DNA of 64,000 bases from Anaerolineae bacterium. GTDB lineage: Bacteria > Chloroflexota > Anaerolineae > Promineifilales > Promineifilaceae. The notes under the pieces are model-generated. The model was not told where the DNA came from. It was given only the letters and a program-made list of their open reading frames with translations, and did no database searches. This document shows, one piece after another, positions 53,213 to 60,790 of this stretch; the first letter of the stretch is position 1; each line of letters begins with the position of its first letter. A program made the position numbers and the translations under genes. The stretch is taken from the NCBI GenBank assembly GCA_023384415.1, contig JAHDWJ010000023.1:31683-95682 (forward strand). The letters are read 5' to 3'.

Positions 53213-54337
53213 TTAATTTTTCACGATTTTTTGCCAAATAGCTTCAGCCATTTGTAAAGAAACTGAGGGAATGGGCGATTGGGTCGTGGTAATAGTTAAT
53301 GGAACCCCTTGAGCCAGGGCACGGGATTGATGCTCATCAAAGCCAAATTGGAACGGCAGCCGCGTCCCTAACCCTTTTTCGACCGCGGCCGCAGGCAGCT
53401 GCACCTCTGGAGTAATCTGGTTTAGCACATGAATCTTCTGCTGTAAATTGAGACCAAAGCGAATCAGGGCACGGGTGGCTTGAACTTCCACCTGCACCGA
53501 AACCACTTCAGGCGTTACAATATGCAGCACAATATCTGAGGCCATCAGGCTAGCCCGTACTGCCGGGTTGATCATAGGGGGCAAATCTAAGATGGTAAAC
53601 GCCACCCGTTCCCGGAACAGTTTAAGTACAGTGGTGACAAATTCACTGGATGGTTTGTTAGCCAATTGGGGAAGTTGTGGAGCTGCCAACAGTTTTAACC
53701 CAGATTGATGCAGCAGCAGATGATCTTTTAACAACGTGTGATCAAGTTGATCTGCGGCCGCCAGATCATCCCAGCTTACTTTTGGTTGGACACGCAGGTG
53801 CATAGCTGCCTGCCCCCCAGAAGGGGAAAAATCTACCAGACTCACTTCCTCACGGGTGAGACGGCGCAGAGCCATGGCCAGATTAACCGCCAGCGTCGTG
53901 CGCCCCACCCCCCCCCGCATTGAAAAAATTGATAGAATAATGCCTTCTCGTCCCGGTTTAACCACTGGCTGTTTACTGGAAAGCAAATGATCAATCCGCT
54001 CCATCAACTCATGGGTTGTAACCGGCTTACTCATATAATCATCGGCCCCACTTTTCAGAGCCGTTACCCGGTCAACTTCTTGCGCTCGCGCCGTCAAGAT
54101 TAAGATGGGCAAATAAGCCAGGTCCTCTTGATCCCGCACCTGGCGCGTGAAATCATGCCCGCTCATACCAGGCATCATCACATCCAAGATAAGTACATCT
54201 GGCTTGACTTCTTTAAGCTTCTCTAACCCCTCAAACGGGTTGTTGATCAGGGTTGCGCTGTGCCCCCCACGCTTAAGCATTAGCCCTACCATCTGTAACA
54301 ACTGGGCGTCATCATCAATTACCAAGATGTTTGCCAA
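53213..54337 (-). CDS. Receiver-ParA/MinD fusion (candidate shell-positioning ATPase)
   Basis: Residues 1-120 are a CheY-type receiver with the acidic pair, phospho-Asp in VLILDVMMPGMSG near 52 and Lys in MSKPVTTHEL near 105. Residues 130-374 are a ParA/MinD P-loop ATPase. Its Walker A is SMRGGVGRTTLAVNLA, so the deviant Lys is Arg and the motif Lys is replaced by Arg. ILDLPPMINPAV near 250 is the switch II region. It starts at a TTG with GGGAGG upstream. CpaE/TadZ proteins share this architecture. Its place between shell genes suggests control or positioning of the compartment, as McdA does for carboxysomes; this is an inference. Confidence 0.8.
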   Translation of the reverse strand: MANILVIDDDAQLLQMVGLMLKRGGHSATLINNPFEGLEKLKEVKPDVLILDVMMPGMSGHDFTRQVRDQEDLAYLPILILTARAQEVDRVTALKSGADDYMSKPVTTHELMERIDHLLSSKQPVVKPGREGIILSIFSMRGGVGRTTLAVNLAMALRRLTREEVSLVDFSPSGGQAAMHLRVQPKVSWDDLAAADQLDHTLLKDHLLLHQSGLKLLAAPQLPQLANKPSSEFVTTVLKLFRERVAFTILDLPPMINPAVRASLMASDIVLHIVTPEVVSVQVEVQATRALIRFGLNLQQKIHVLNQITPEVQLPAAAVEKGLGTRLPFQFGFDEHQSRALAQGVPLTITTTQSPIPSVSLQMAEAIWQKIVKN

Positions 54338-54471
54338 TGTCAGCCTCCCATAATTGCCAGTAGCCTATGTTACTGCCAGGCTAAATCATTGTACAACATC
54401 CTTCAAGGCATAGTTACCTGGAGCAAAATGGCCTCTTGTTCCAGGTTTACGACTTTCTGCCCCATGATTAT

Positions 54472-55005
54472 TTATCGAGGCTTTTCCAGGCACAAAATAC
54501 CAATGCGCTCTTTGTGGACTAAAATCAAATCGCCACTGTAACTAATTTCTGGGTGTAAAGAAGCGGAAGCAGTTGCGGTAAAAACCAACAAAAAACGTCC
54601 TAAAGCCTGGGTTAAAATAGCATTGGGGGAAGGTTTACCTTCGTAAATTAGCTCTCCCTTAATTTCAAAGGAAGGTACAGTGAGATAAGCCGGAACAGGG
54701 CGGCCGCGGGTGAAAATAGACCGGCCATGCTGAGTCCCCACAGGAACCCCTTCCCGCCGGTCAACCATGACAATAAAGTTGATATTATCTTTGCGAAAAG
54801 CGGCCATATTGTAACTGGCGATAATGCTCCCCGGCTCATGAATGCGCGAAATATACGCATCTTGTAAATCTAAAAAGTTGGAGTTCGGGTTGCTGATTTC
54901 CGCATGAATCCCACCGGCGCCCACGGCTGCGCGTCCCGTTACCCTATAGGCATCGGTGAAAATATCCATATGCACAAGGTTGCGCCCAAATTGGCTTAAT
55001 GTCAT
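54472..55005 (-). CDS. Unrecognised 177-residue protein in the microcompartment operon
   Basis: No family recognised. It looks like a compact mostly beta protein (FGRNLVHMDIFTDAYRVTG, SYNMAAFRKDNINFIVMVDR, SYSGDLILVHKERIGILCL) with no signal, membrane helix or amphipathic N-terminal peptide. A central Pro/Gly-rich stretch lies near 100-120. Gene spacing (54 bp to the aldehyde dehydrogenase, 134 bp to the ParA fusion) and strand place it in the locus. A Met at 54969 would shorten it by 12 residues. It may be a regulator or accessory factor; nothing more can be said. Confidence 0.7.
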   Translation of the reverse strand: MTLSQFGRNLVHMDIFTDAYRVTGRAAVGAGGIHAEISNPNSNFLDLQDAYISRIHEPGSIIASYNMAAFRKDNINFIVMVDRREGVPVGTQHGRSIFTRGRPVPAYLTVPSFEIKGELIYEGKPSPNAILTQALGRFLLVFTATASASLHPEISYSGDLILVHKERIGILCLEKPR

Positions 55006-55059
55006 AGCTTTCTTACCCGCTGACCGCCACTCTTTTACAGTTGCGCTAATGGTTAAGGG

Positions 55060-56514
55060 TTAGACGATACGGAAGGAATCTACCAGGGTACAGCGACGTA
55101 AGCGGCTGAAACTAATCGGCCCGGTCAACCCTTCACCGGTAGGGCTGGCAATGGTAAAGGAGCAATGTCCTTCCCCTCCATACCCCACCCCAGCCAGGTT
55201 GGGGCCGTTCTTTACAAAGATACTACAATCTATTTCTCGCGCCATACGGCTAAGATTATCTAAATTTTTAGAGTGCATAACCGCTGTGTGACGAAACCCA
55301 TGCTCGGCGGCGACGGCCAAATCAATCCCTTCGTTGGCGTTGGCAACTCGCACTACTGGCATAATAGGCATCATCTGTTCTGACCAGACAACGGGATGGT
55401 CTCGTTCAACTTCAACAACGATCTGGCGCACTTCCGGGCCGGCGGTAATCCCAATTTCTTGGAGCAGGATGGCCGCGTTTTTGCCAACAAACTGTTTATT
55501 CATATCGGCGGGTTGGCCGCGGCCGCGATCTTTCACCGTTACCGCCCGCCACAACCGCTCAAACTGCCAGTTGTTGATTTTGACGGCTCCGTGCCGGGTC
55601 ATCACCTGCATCAACTCCTCAGCGATGCTGTCTACGGCAAAGGTCTCTTTCTCGGTAGTGCAAACAATATTGTTATCAAAGGAGCCGCCGACGACAATGT
55701 CTCGTCCCGCCTGGGCCAGATCAGCGGTTTCATCTACAACGACAGGGGGGTTACCTGGCCCGGCACAAATGGCCCGTTTGCCACTCTGCATAGCCGCCCG
55801 CACAACCGGTGTTCCCCCAGTCACCGCTAACAGCCGTACCCCTTTATGGTGCATAAGGGCGGTAGCCGTCTCCAACGTTGGCTCGCGGACGGCGGTGAGC
55901 AAATTGGGCGGCCCCCCAGCTCGTTGTATCGCCTGGTTAAGGATTTGCACCGTCCGGTTGGAGCTGTTTTTAGAGCTGGGATGGGCGTTAAAGACGACCG
56001 CATTGCCCGCTGAGACCATGGCGATGGCATTGCAGATAACGGTGCTGGTGGGGTTGGTACTGGGAGTCAACGCACCAATAATCCCGTAAGGGGCGTATTC
56101 GACAATGGTCAGGCCATCATCTCCGCTCCAAGCCTGGGTAGTAAGGGTTTCTGGCCCCTGGGTTTTGCTGGCATTAAGAATATTTTTGATGATTTTGTCT
56201 TCAACCCGCCCCATGCCGGTTTCACTATGAGCCAATTCGGCTAACAAGGTGGCGTTTTCTCGTCCAGCCTGGCGCATTTGGGCCACCATATCTTGCCGGA
56301 TGGTGAGGGGGAGTTTCTGTAACCGGCGAAAGGCGTGGGTAGCGGCCGCGACCGCTTCATCCAGGGTGTCAAACAAGCCTGACTGCCCGGCTGGGGGTTC
56401 TGGTAAGGGGGCAGAACGGGATGGTAGGGGGGCGGCCGCGACCGTCGGGGCTACTCCCTGCCCTATTTCTCGCATCACCCGGCTGATGATGGTTTGGATA
56501 TGTTGATCATCCAT
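55060..56514 (-). CDS. Microcompartment CoA-acylating aldehyde dehydrogenase
   Basis: Oxidises an aldehyde to acyl-CoA with NAD+ (PduP/EutE type). The first 20 residues form an amphipathic helix (HIQTIISRVMREIGQ), and a Pro/Ala-rich linker (25-45) joins it to the enzyme; this is the classical encapsulation-peptide layout. The catalytic Cys lies in GGSFDNNIVCTTEKETFAV near 285, as in EutE. LTPSTNPTSTVICNAI near 130 is the cofactor region. In this locus the likely substrate is acetaldehyde from deoxyribose-5-phosphate. No alcohol dehydrogenase to recycle NADH is present. Confidence 0.94.
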   Translation of the reverse strand: MDDQHIQTIISRVMREIGQGVAPTVAAAPLPSRSAPLPEPPAGQSGLFDTLDEAVAAATHAFRRLQKLPLTIRQDMVAQMRQAGRENATLLAELAHSETGMGRVEDKIIKNILNASKTQGPETLTTQAWSGDDGLTIVEYAPYGIIGALTPSTNPTSTVICNAIAMVSAGNAVVFNAHPSSKNSSNRTVQILNQAIQRAGGPPNLLTAVREPTLETATALMHHKGVRLLAVTGGTPVVRAAMQSGKRAICAGPGNPPVVVDETADLAQAGRDIVVGGSFDNNIVCTTEKETFAVDSIAEELMQVMTRHGAVKINNWQFERLWRAVTVKDRGRGQPADMNKQFVGKNAAILLQEIGITAGPEVRQIVVEVERDHPVVWSEQMMPIMPVVRVANANEGIDLAVAAEHGFRHTAVMHSKNLDNLSRMAREIDCSIFVKNGPNLAGVGYGGEGHCSFTIASPTGEGLTGPISFSRLRRCTLVDSFRIV

Positions 56515-56553
56515 AGATTTACGATTGAAGATTTACGACTTTAGATTGGATCG

Positions 56554-56844
56554 TCAATCTTTACGATACTTTTCCACTCCATCCAGTTCCCACGTATCTA
56601 CAATCGCCATGATGACGGCATCACAAGGGCGTTTATCGGTGAGTCGGGTCAGGCGAGCGGAACTACCGCTGGCGACCATGACCATTTCGCCGACGCCAGC
56701 CCCCACAGCATCTACGGCGACGATATAGCCGCTGGTTTCTTCATTGTCTACCGTTACCCGGCGCACAATGAGGAATTTTAGCCCATTCAAGCTTTCTTCT
56801 TTTTGTGAGGCCACAAGTGTGCCAATGACTTTACCGAGGATCAT
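56554..56844 (-). CDS. BMC pentamer protein (EutN/CcmL type), copy 3
   Basis: A 96-residue vertex protein. ILGKVIGTLVASQKEESLNG opens it and DAVIMAIVDTWEL is near the end. I start at the Met at 56844; a longer frame runs into the BMC-H gene. It sits between BMC-H and the aldehyde dehydrogenase. A C-terminal tail of charged residues (DGVEKYRKD) is not found in copies 1 and 2 and might bind cargo. Confidence 0.92.
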   Translation of the reverse strand: MILGKVIGTLVASQKEESLNGLKFLIVRRVTVDNEETSGYIVAVDAVGAGVGEMVMVASGSSARLTRLTDKRPCDAVIMAIVDTWELDGVEKYRKD

Positions 56845-56887
56845 GATGAGTTTTGAGTTAGAGCATAACTGCTCACTGTTTATTGCC

Positions 56888-57181
56888 CTACTCTCCGCCT
56901 TCTCCCTGGCGACCCAAGGGGAGTACCTGGTCCACGTTGACGTGCGGCCGCGGGATGACATGGATGGAAACCACTTCACCGACTTTTTCGGCCCCGCGGG
57001 CGCCGGCTTCCAGAGCCGCTTTTACCGCAGCTACATCGCCACGGACAATAGCTGTCACATAGCCACCCCCTATTTTTTCGTAACCGACCAGTTCAACTTT
57101 AGCCGCTTTGACCATCGCATCTGAGGCTTCGACCATGGCGGCGAAGCCACGGGTTTCAATCATACCAAGAGCATCTGTCAT
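56888..57181 (-). CDS. BMC hexamer shell protein (PduA/EutM type)
   Basis: The major shell facet protein, 97 residues, one BMC domain. [21 protein letters not shown] opens it and [17 protein letters not shown] follows. The pore loop is EKIGGGYVT, close to the PduA-type KIGSG, so a small polar pore is expected. The C-terminal tail is longer and charged. It is the only single-domain hexamer gene in the locus, so the facet would be built from one hexamer type. Confidence 0.96.
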   Translation of the reverse strand: MTDALGMIETRGFAAMVEASDAMVKAAKVELVGYEKIGGGYVTAIVRGDVAAVKAALEAGARGAEKVGEVVSIHVIPRPHVNVDQVLPLGRQGEGGE

Positions 57182-57284
57182 TATTTCCTCCTACGAAAAC
57201 AAGTTTCGAGTTCCTAGTTTCGATTTTCGAGTTGGGGGATTCTGCGAATTTCCCTCATTAACCAATCACCCATTCATCTATTAA
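57182..57284. repeat. Spacer with GTTTCGA and CATTA short repeats
   Basis: AAGTTTCGAGTTCCTAGTTTCGATTTTCGAG at 57200-57230 has three or four approximate units of the GTTTCGA family, followed by CATTAACCAATCACCCATTCATC. Confidence 0.65.
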
Positions 57285-57923
57285 TTATTCATTACGGCCG
57301 CTTTCTGGACTGCGGCCGCTAACGGTTTCAATAGCGTTGATGGCGGCCTGGTACCCGGCCATAATATCTCGCTCATCACCCCCCAGGTAGACCCGGCCAA
57401 AGCTGCCATATGCCTGTACTTCGAGAATGTTAAGCGCGGCCGCTTTCTCCGCTTCATTGGCCGCCAGGGCCGCGTAGGCGGCGGGCTGCACTTCCATCAC
57501 ATACAGCGTTTGTCCCGCCAGGATCATGTGTCCATGCCGCATCCGGTTAATCAACTGGGTTTGATGGGGATCAATGTTGCGAATAATCTGGCTGGAGATG
57601 ACGCGGGGTTTAAGCCGATCTTCCTCATGCAGCCCCAGAGCCTCTAAAATGGCAGCCCCAGCGGCTCGCGTCTCTGCCTGGCTGGAAGAATGCACCTCTA
57701 GCAGCCCATAAAGCCGTTCCACGATTTGCATCCCTGGCCGAACCCCGGTGGCCTTAAGAGCCACATCGGTAATCCGGTTGATCTCAATACCGGGGGAAAT
57801 TTCAATCCAGAGAGAAGCATCTCCAGGTAAGGGCAGGAAGCCTCGCGCCACTGTGCCTAAAAAGGCAGCGTGTTGCGATTGTAAACTATCAAGAAAAACG
57901 TAACTACGAAGTTCTACGCTCAT
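57285..57923 (-). CDS. Divergent BMC-domain protein (probable tandem form)
   Basis: A 212-residue protein. The C-terminal 75 residues ([21 protein letters not shown] near 137, then [20 protein letters not shown]) match the BMC fold pattern. The N-terminal half repeats a similar but much weaker plan ([20 protein letters not shown] near 81), so it may be a tandem or permuted BMC protein. It differs from the BMC-T at 52573 and lacks the usual MIE/GDV signature. It could form a specialised trimer, a scaffold or an adaptor. Its position next to BMC-H supports a shell role. The identification is moderate. Confidence 0.6.
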   Translation of the reverse strand: MSVELRSYVFLDSLQSQHAAFLGTVARGFLPLPGDASLWIEISPGIEINRITDVALKATGVRPGMQIVERLYGLLEVHSSSQAETRAAGAAILEALGLHEEDRLKPRVISSQIIRNIDPHQTQLINRMRHGHMILAGQTLYVMEVQPAAYAALAANEAEKAAALNILEVQAYGSFGRVYLGGDERDIMAGYQAAINAIETVSGRSPESGRNE

Positions 57924-57962
57924 GGTGGGTTGGTTATTAGTTATATCACGACTGACACAAAA

Positions 57963-58220
57963 CTACGGCTGCGGATTAACCGCAGGTCGGGAATACGGAC
58001 GCACGACAGGGGGGCGTTTGCCGGGGGTGATGATGGGCTGGCTGGCTAGATTATCGAGCAAATGGACATAATCGGAATCGTATTCGATGCGGCCGCAAAC
58101 ATCACAAACCCGCGCCGGCACATAAGGTATCATCACCTGATACCCATCAATATCGGCCATATACGAAACCAAAGTTTCTTCTAAACGACCGACAGAACAG
58201 TTAGGACATACATTCATCAT
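57963..58220 (-). CDS. YgiT-type zinc-finger protein in the microcompartment operon
   Basis: An 85-residue protein with two Cys-x2-Cys pairs: [17 protein letters not shown] at 5 and the [17 protein letters not shown] element near 36, the YgiT/MqsA-type zinc ribbon. Such domains are mostly toxin-antitoxin regulators, but no toxin or HTH is fused here. Its C-terminal 20 residues ([18 protein letters not shown]) are basic and Pro-rich, unlike MqsA. The start overlaps the deoC stop by 4 bp, so translation is coupled. It may chaperone, regulate or decorate compartment cargo. Confidence 0.75.
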   Translation of the reverse strand: MMNVCPNCSVGRLEETLVSYMADIDGYQVMIPYVPARVCDVCGRIEYDSDYVHLLDNLASQPIITPGKRPPVVRPYSRPAVNPQP

Positions 58221-59095
58221 AGAGAAGCCTCTTTCATAATTTTAACCCCGGCACTGGCTCCCAGGCGGTTGGCCCCAGCGGCGATCATCGCCTGGGCGTC
58301 AGCCAGATTGCGTACGCCACCGGAGGCTTTGACACCTAATTCGACCCCTACAATACGGCGCATGAGAGCTACATCTTCAACGGTGGCCCCACCGGGGCCA
58401 AACCCGGTAGAGGTTTTAACAAAATCGGCCCCAGCCGTTTTCGATAACTGGCAGGCGATCACTTTTTCTTCATCGGTGAGCAAGGCCGTTTCGATAATCA
58501 CTTTGAGCAGGACGTTGGCGGCGTGGGCGGTACGAACGACGGTAGCTATATCTTCATAAACGGTCTTATATGCCTGGGATTTTAACGCCCCGATGTTGAT
58601 GACCATATCTATTTCGCTGGCCCCATCACGGATGGCCTGCTGGGTCTCAAACGCTTTAACCGTAGCTGGGGTAGCTCCCAGGGGAAACCCCACAACAGTA
58701 CAGACGGGCACGCCAGAATCCTTGAGGAGTTGAGCGGCCAGTTTGACATGGGCGGGGTTGATACACACTGAGGCAAATTTGTAGGTGCGTGCCTCGTAAC
58801 ATAGTTGGGCAATTTGGTCTTGCGTGGCATCGGGTTTAAGCAAGGTATGATCAATCATGGCAGCCACGTTTTGGTTTTGCGGCCGCGCTCCTAATGTAGC
58901 CGTAACTCTAGCTGCCCCAGCCTGGATCACCTGGTCTACACGGCCAGCACAATGTTGGACACAGGAGCCATCAGTACAATTACAACCCTCAGGTGTGGTT
59001 TTAGGAGCAGGTTGATTCAACCGAAGCAGCACCTCACGGGTTACTTCTTCAATCACTCGCTCTACTATCTTTTGATCATAACCATTGTAACGCAT
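58217..59095 (-). CDS. deoC: Deoxyribose-phosphate aldolase with N-terminal encapsulation peptide and Cys cluster
   Basis: Splits 2-deoxyribose-5-phosphate to acetaldehyde and glyceraldehyde-3-phosphate. The catalytic core starts near residue 80 ([14 protein letters not shown]) and has the Schiff-base Lys in [12 protein letters not shown] near 229. Normal DeoC is about 220 residues; this one adds about 75 at the N-terminus. That part has an amphipathic helix ([18 protein letters not shown]) and a Cys cluster ([12 protein letters not shown]). The helix should target the shell; the Cys cluster may bind a metal. I start at the Met at 59095; a GTG at 59110 overlaps a -10 element, so the message may be leaderless. 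Confidence 0.92.
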   Translation of the reverse strand: MRYNGYDQKIVERVIEEVTREVLLRLNQPAPKTTPEGCNCTDGSCVQHCAGRVDQVIQAGAARVTATLGARPQNQNVAAMIDHTLLKPDATQDQIAQLCYEARTYKFASVCINPAHVKLAAQLLKDSGVPVCTVVGFPLGATPATVKAFETQQAIRDGASEIDMVINIGALKSQAYKTVYEDIATVVRTAHAANVLLKVIIETALLTDEEKVIACQLSKTAGADFVKTSTGFGPGGATVEDVALMRRIVGVELGVKASGGVRNLADAQAMIAAGANRLGASAGVKIMKEASL

Positions 59096-59101
59096 AAGGG
59101 T

Positions 59102-59129
59102 ATTATACACAGGTGTTAGATTGGTTCAA
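59102..59129 (-). promoter_or_regulatory. Internal promoter before deoC
   Basis: On the minus strand TTGAAC (59124-59129), a 16-bp gap and TATAAT (59102-59107). The predicted start falls at or within a base or two of the ATG at 59095, consistent with a leaderless deoC transcript. Confidence 0.5.
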
Positions 59130-59177
59130 TTATCGTATTTACGATTACGATTTTGGGGTTATGAGGAAATGTGATGG

Positions 59178-59879
59178 TTATTTTTGGAAGCGGCGGCCAA
59201 TAGCATCTATTTTGTCTACGCGGCGACTGTGACGACCCCCGGCAAACTCGGTGGTAAGAAAGGTTTGCACGATTTGTTGGGCTAGATTAGGGCCAATCAA
59301 ACCGGCCCCCAGAGTCAGCACATTGGCGTTGTTGTGTTCCCGGCTGTTGTGAGCCGTAGCTTGATCATAACACATGGCAGCCCGTATACCCGGCAGTTTG
59401 TTGGCGGCCATGCAGCTGCCAATGCCAGCCCCATCTATCACAATGGCTCGCCAGGCGGTGCCGTTGGCTACATGCTGCGCGGCCGCATAAGCAAAATCAG
59501 GATAATCTACCGCTGCGATATTGTGGGTGCCACAATCCAGTAGGTCATACCCCAGCTGCTTAATAAACGGTTTTAGCTGCTCTTTGAGAGCGTACCCCCC
59601 ATGATCAGCGGCCAGGGCGACTGTTTTTTCCCCCCGGGGCGCGGCTGTGACTGGTTCATTCCCCTCTTGCAGCCGGATTTGCCGCTCCAGGGCAACCTGC
59701 CGGGCCAATGGGGTAATCAAGGTACCAGGGGGGATAGTCTGAGTGGAGCCAATGGGCCAGGTTTGTACGGTATCAGCGTCGAGAATGGGTGGGGACGCGG
59801 CCGCGTTCCGGTATTGACCCAGAGTCCGGGTCACCACTTCACGAACCAACGCAGCCAGATCAGGGGATGGGGAAGTCAT
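59178..59879 (-). CDS. RpiB/LacAB-family sugar-phosphate isomerase with encapsulation peptide
   Basis: A ribose-5-phosphate-isomerase-B-fold enzyme. The N-terminal helix (DLAALVREVVTRTLGQY), a Pro/Thr linker and a short basic stretch (30-85) lead to the catalytic domain (VALAADHGGYALKEQL near 89). RpiB normally has the base Cys in a CGTGIG motif; here the position reads VIDGAGIGSCMAANK near 165, with Asp for Cys, as in LacB-like members. It may isomerise another pentose or deoxy-sugar phosphate. In this locus it would feed deoC, so conversion toward deoxyribose-5-phosphate is a plausible but unproven role. Confidence 0.85.
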   Translation of the reverse strand: MTSPSPDLAALVREVVTRTLGQYRNAAASPPILDADTVQTWPIGSTQTIPPGTLITPLARQVALERQIRLQEGNEPVTAAPRGEKTVALAADHGGYALKEQLKPFIKQLGYDLLDCGTHNIAAVDYPDFAYAAAQHVANGTAWRAIVIDGAGIGSCMAANKLPGIRAAMCYDQATAHNSREHNNANVLTLGAGLIGPNLAQQIVQTFLTTEFAGGRHSRRVDKIDAIGRRFQK

Positions 59880-59925
59880 ATTTCAGGCGCGTAGAGGCTG
59901 GATGTTTCTACTCTCTGGTCTCGCG

Positions 59926-60669
59926 CTATCGGGATGTGGCGGGTGCAGGTAGGCTCATGCTGGTTGGCGGTTCACCGCTAGCCGACCGCTCACCATAACG
60001 AAAATGGGTAACATACCCCCATTTATCTGGTGGCCAGAGTACGGCCATCGCTTTGCCAATGATATTGTCCCGAGGCACGAAGTTCCAATTATGGGAGTCG
60101 CTTGAATTATTCCGATTATCTCCCAGGACAAAAAAGCTATCTGTGGGGACATGCCACTCCCCGCTATAGGCTGGAGGGGAGTTAATGTACGGCTCATCTA
60201 AGAGGGTGCCGTTGACATAAACTTTTTGATCTCGCACTAACACGGTATCGCCCGGCAGCCCAATGACCCGCTTAATCAGATTAGTGCCAGAATTGTTAGG
60301 GTGCCGGAAAACAATAACATCCCCTCGTTGGGGATCATCCAGATAATAGCTAGTTTTACTGCTGATCAGATACTCCCCAGTCCAAAAGTTAGGCTGCATA
60401 CTGGGGCCTTCAATCCTATTACGACCAATGACGGCGTTCACCAGCCAAAAGATGAGTAAGGTCAGAAGCAGTGTTTCCACAATCTCCCGCACAATTTCGG
60501 AGGCTGGTTGCCGCCATGATGTGGCAGGGGGCTGATCTGGTGTTTCGATTTTAGGAGACATAGCTGATAAGGCAGAACGATGCGGCCGCAAATAGACCGG
60601 TGTCATCGTTTGTTTTGGTCTACCCCCATCGGGCTGCGGTGTATTTTCTGATGTGCCGGGAGCATTCAT
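59926..60669 (-). CDS. lepB: Signal peptidase I
   Basis: Membrane serine protease that removes signal peptides. A disordered cytoplasmic N-terminus of about 70 residues precedes one membrane helix (75-100). Catalytic Ser is in EGPSMQPNFWTGEYL near 113. Catalytic Lys is in NLIKRVIGLPGDTV near 152. LGDNRNNSSDSH near 203 is the last family motif. GGAGGTTTATAAATAATA upstream and a promoter at 60698-60726 define the start. It heads the minus-strand run before the compartment genes, with a gap of 46 bp to the isomerase gene; a shared transcript is possible but a functional link is not obvious. Confidence 0.94.
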   Translation of the reverse strand: MNAPGTSENTPQPDGGRPKQTMTPVYLRPHRSALSAMSPKIETPDQPPATSWRQPASEIVREIVETLLLTLLIFWLVNAVIGRNRIEGPSMQPNFWTGEYLISSKTSYYLDDPQRGDVIVFRHPNNSGTNLIKRVIGLPGDTVLVRDQKVYVNGTLLDEPYINSPPAYSGEWHVPTDSFFVLGDNRNNSSDSHNWNFVPRDNIIGKAMAVLWPPDKWGYVTHFRYGERSASGEPPTSMSLPAPATSR

Positions 60670-60697
60670 TATTATTTATAAACCTCCAGATATGTGG

Positions 60698-60726
60698 ATT
60701 ATAAAAGAGGGGACAACAAGAGGCAA
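60698..60726 (-). promoter_or_regulatory. Promoter of the signal peptidase gene
   Basis: On the minus strand TTGCCT (60721-60726), a 17-bp gap and TATAAT (60698-60703), 28 bp upstream of the ATG, with GGAGG between. It could drive much of the microcompartment run. Confidence 0.65.
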
Positions 60727-60744
60727 TTAGGAGCATGATAATGG

Positions 60745-60773
60745 TTGGTCTTGCTTGGGGAGAGTGTTAGAAT
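60745..60773 (+). promoter_or_regulatory. Promoter of the ABC-transporter gene
   Basis: TTGGTC (60745-60750), a 17-bp gap and TAGAAT (60768-60773). The predicted start is only about 10 nt before the ATG and no ribosome site is seen. Confidence 0.5.
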
Positions 60774-60790
60774 CCCAGGCTGAGTAGCGT

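Noticed and set aside
57963-58220. Toxin-antitoxin module
   Set aside because: There is a YgiT-type zinc domain but no toxin gene beside it and no helix-turn-helix domain.
51903-59879. Carboxysome, propanediol or ethanolamine compartment
   Set aside because: No RuBisCO, carbonic anhydrase, diol dehydratase, ethanolamine ammonia-lyase or glycyl-radical enzyme is present; DeoC and an RpiB-like protein point to the sugar-phosphate class.
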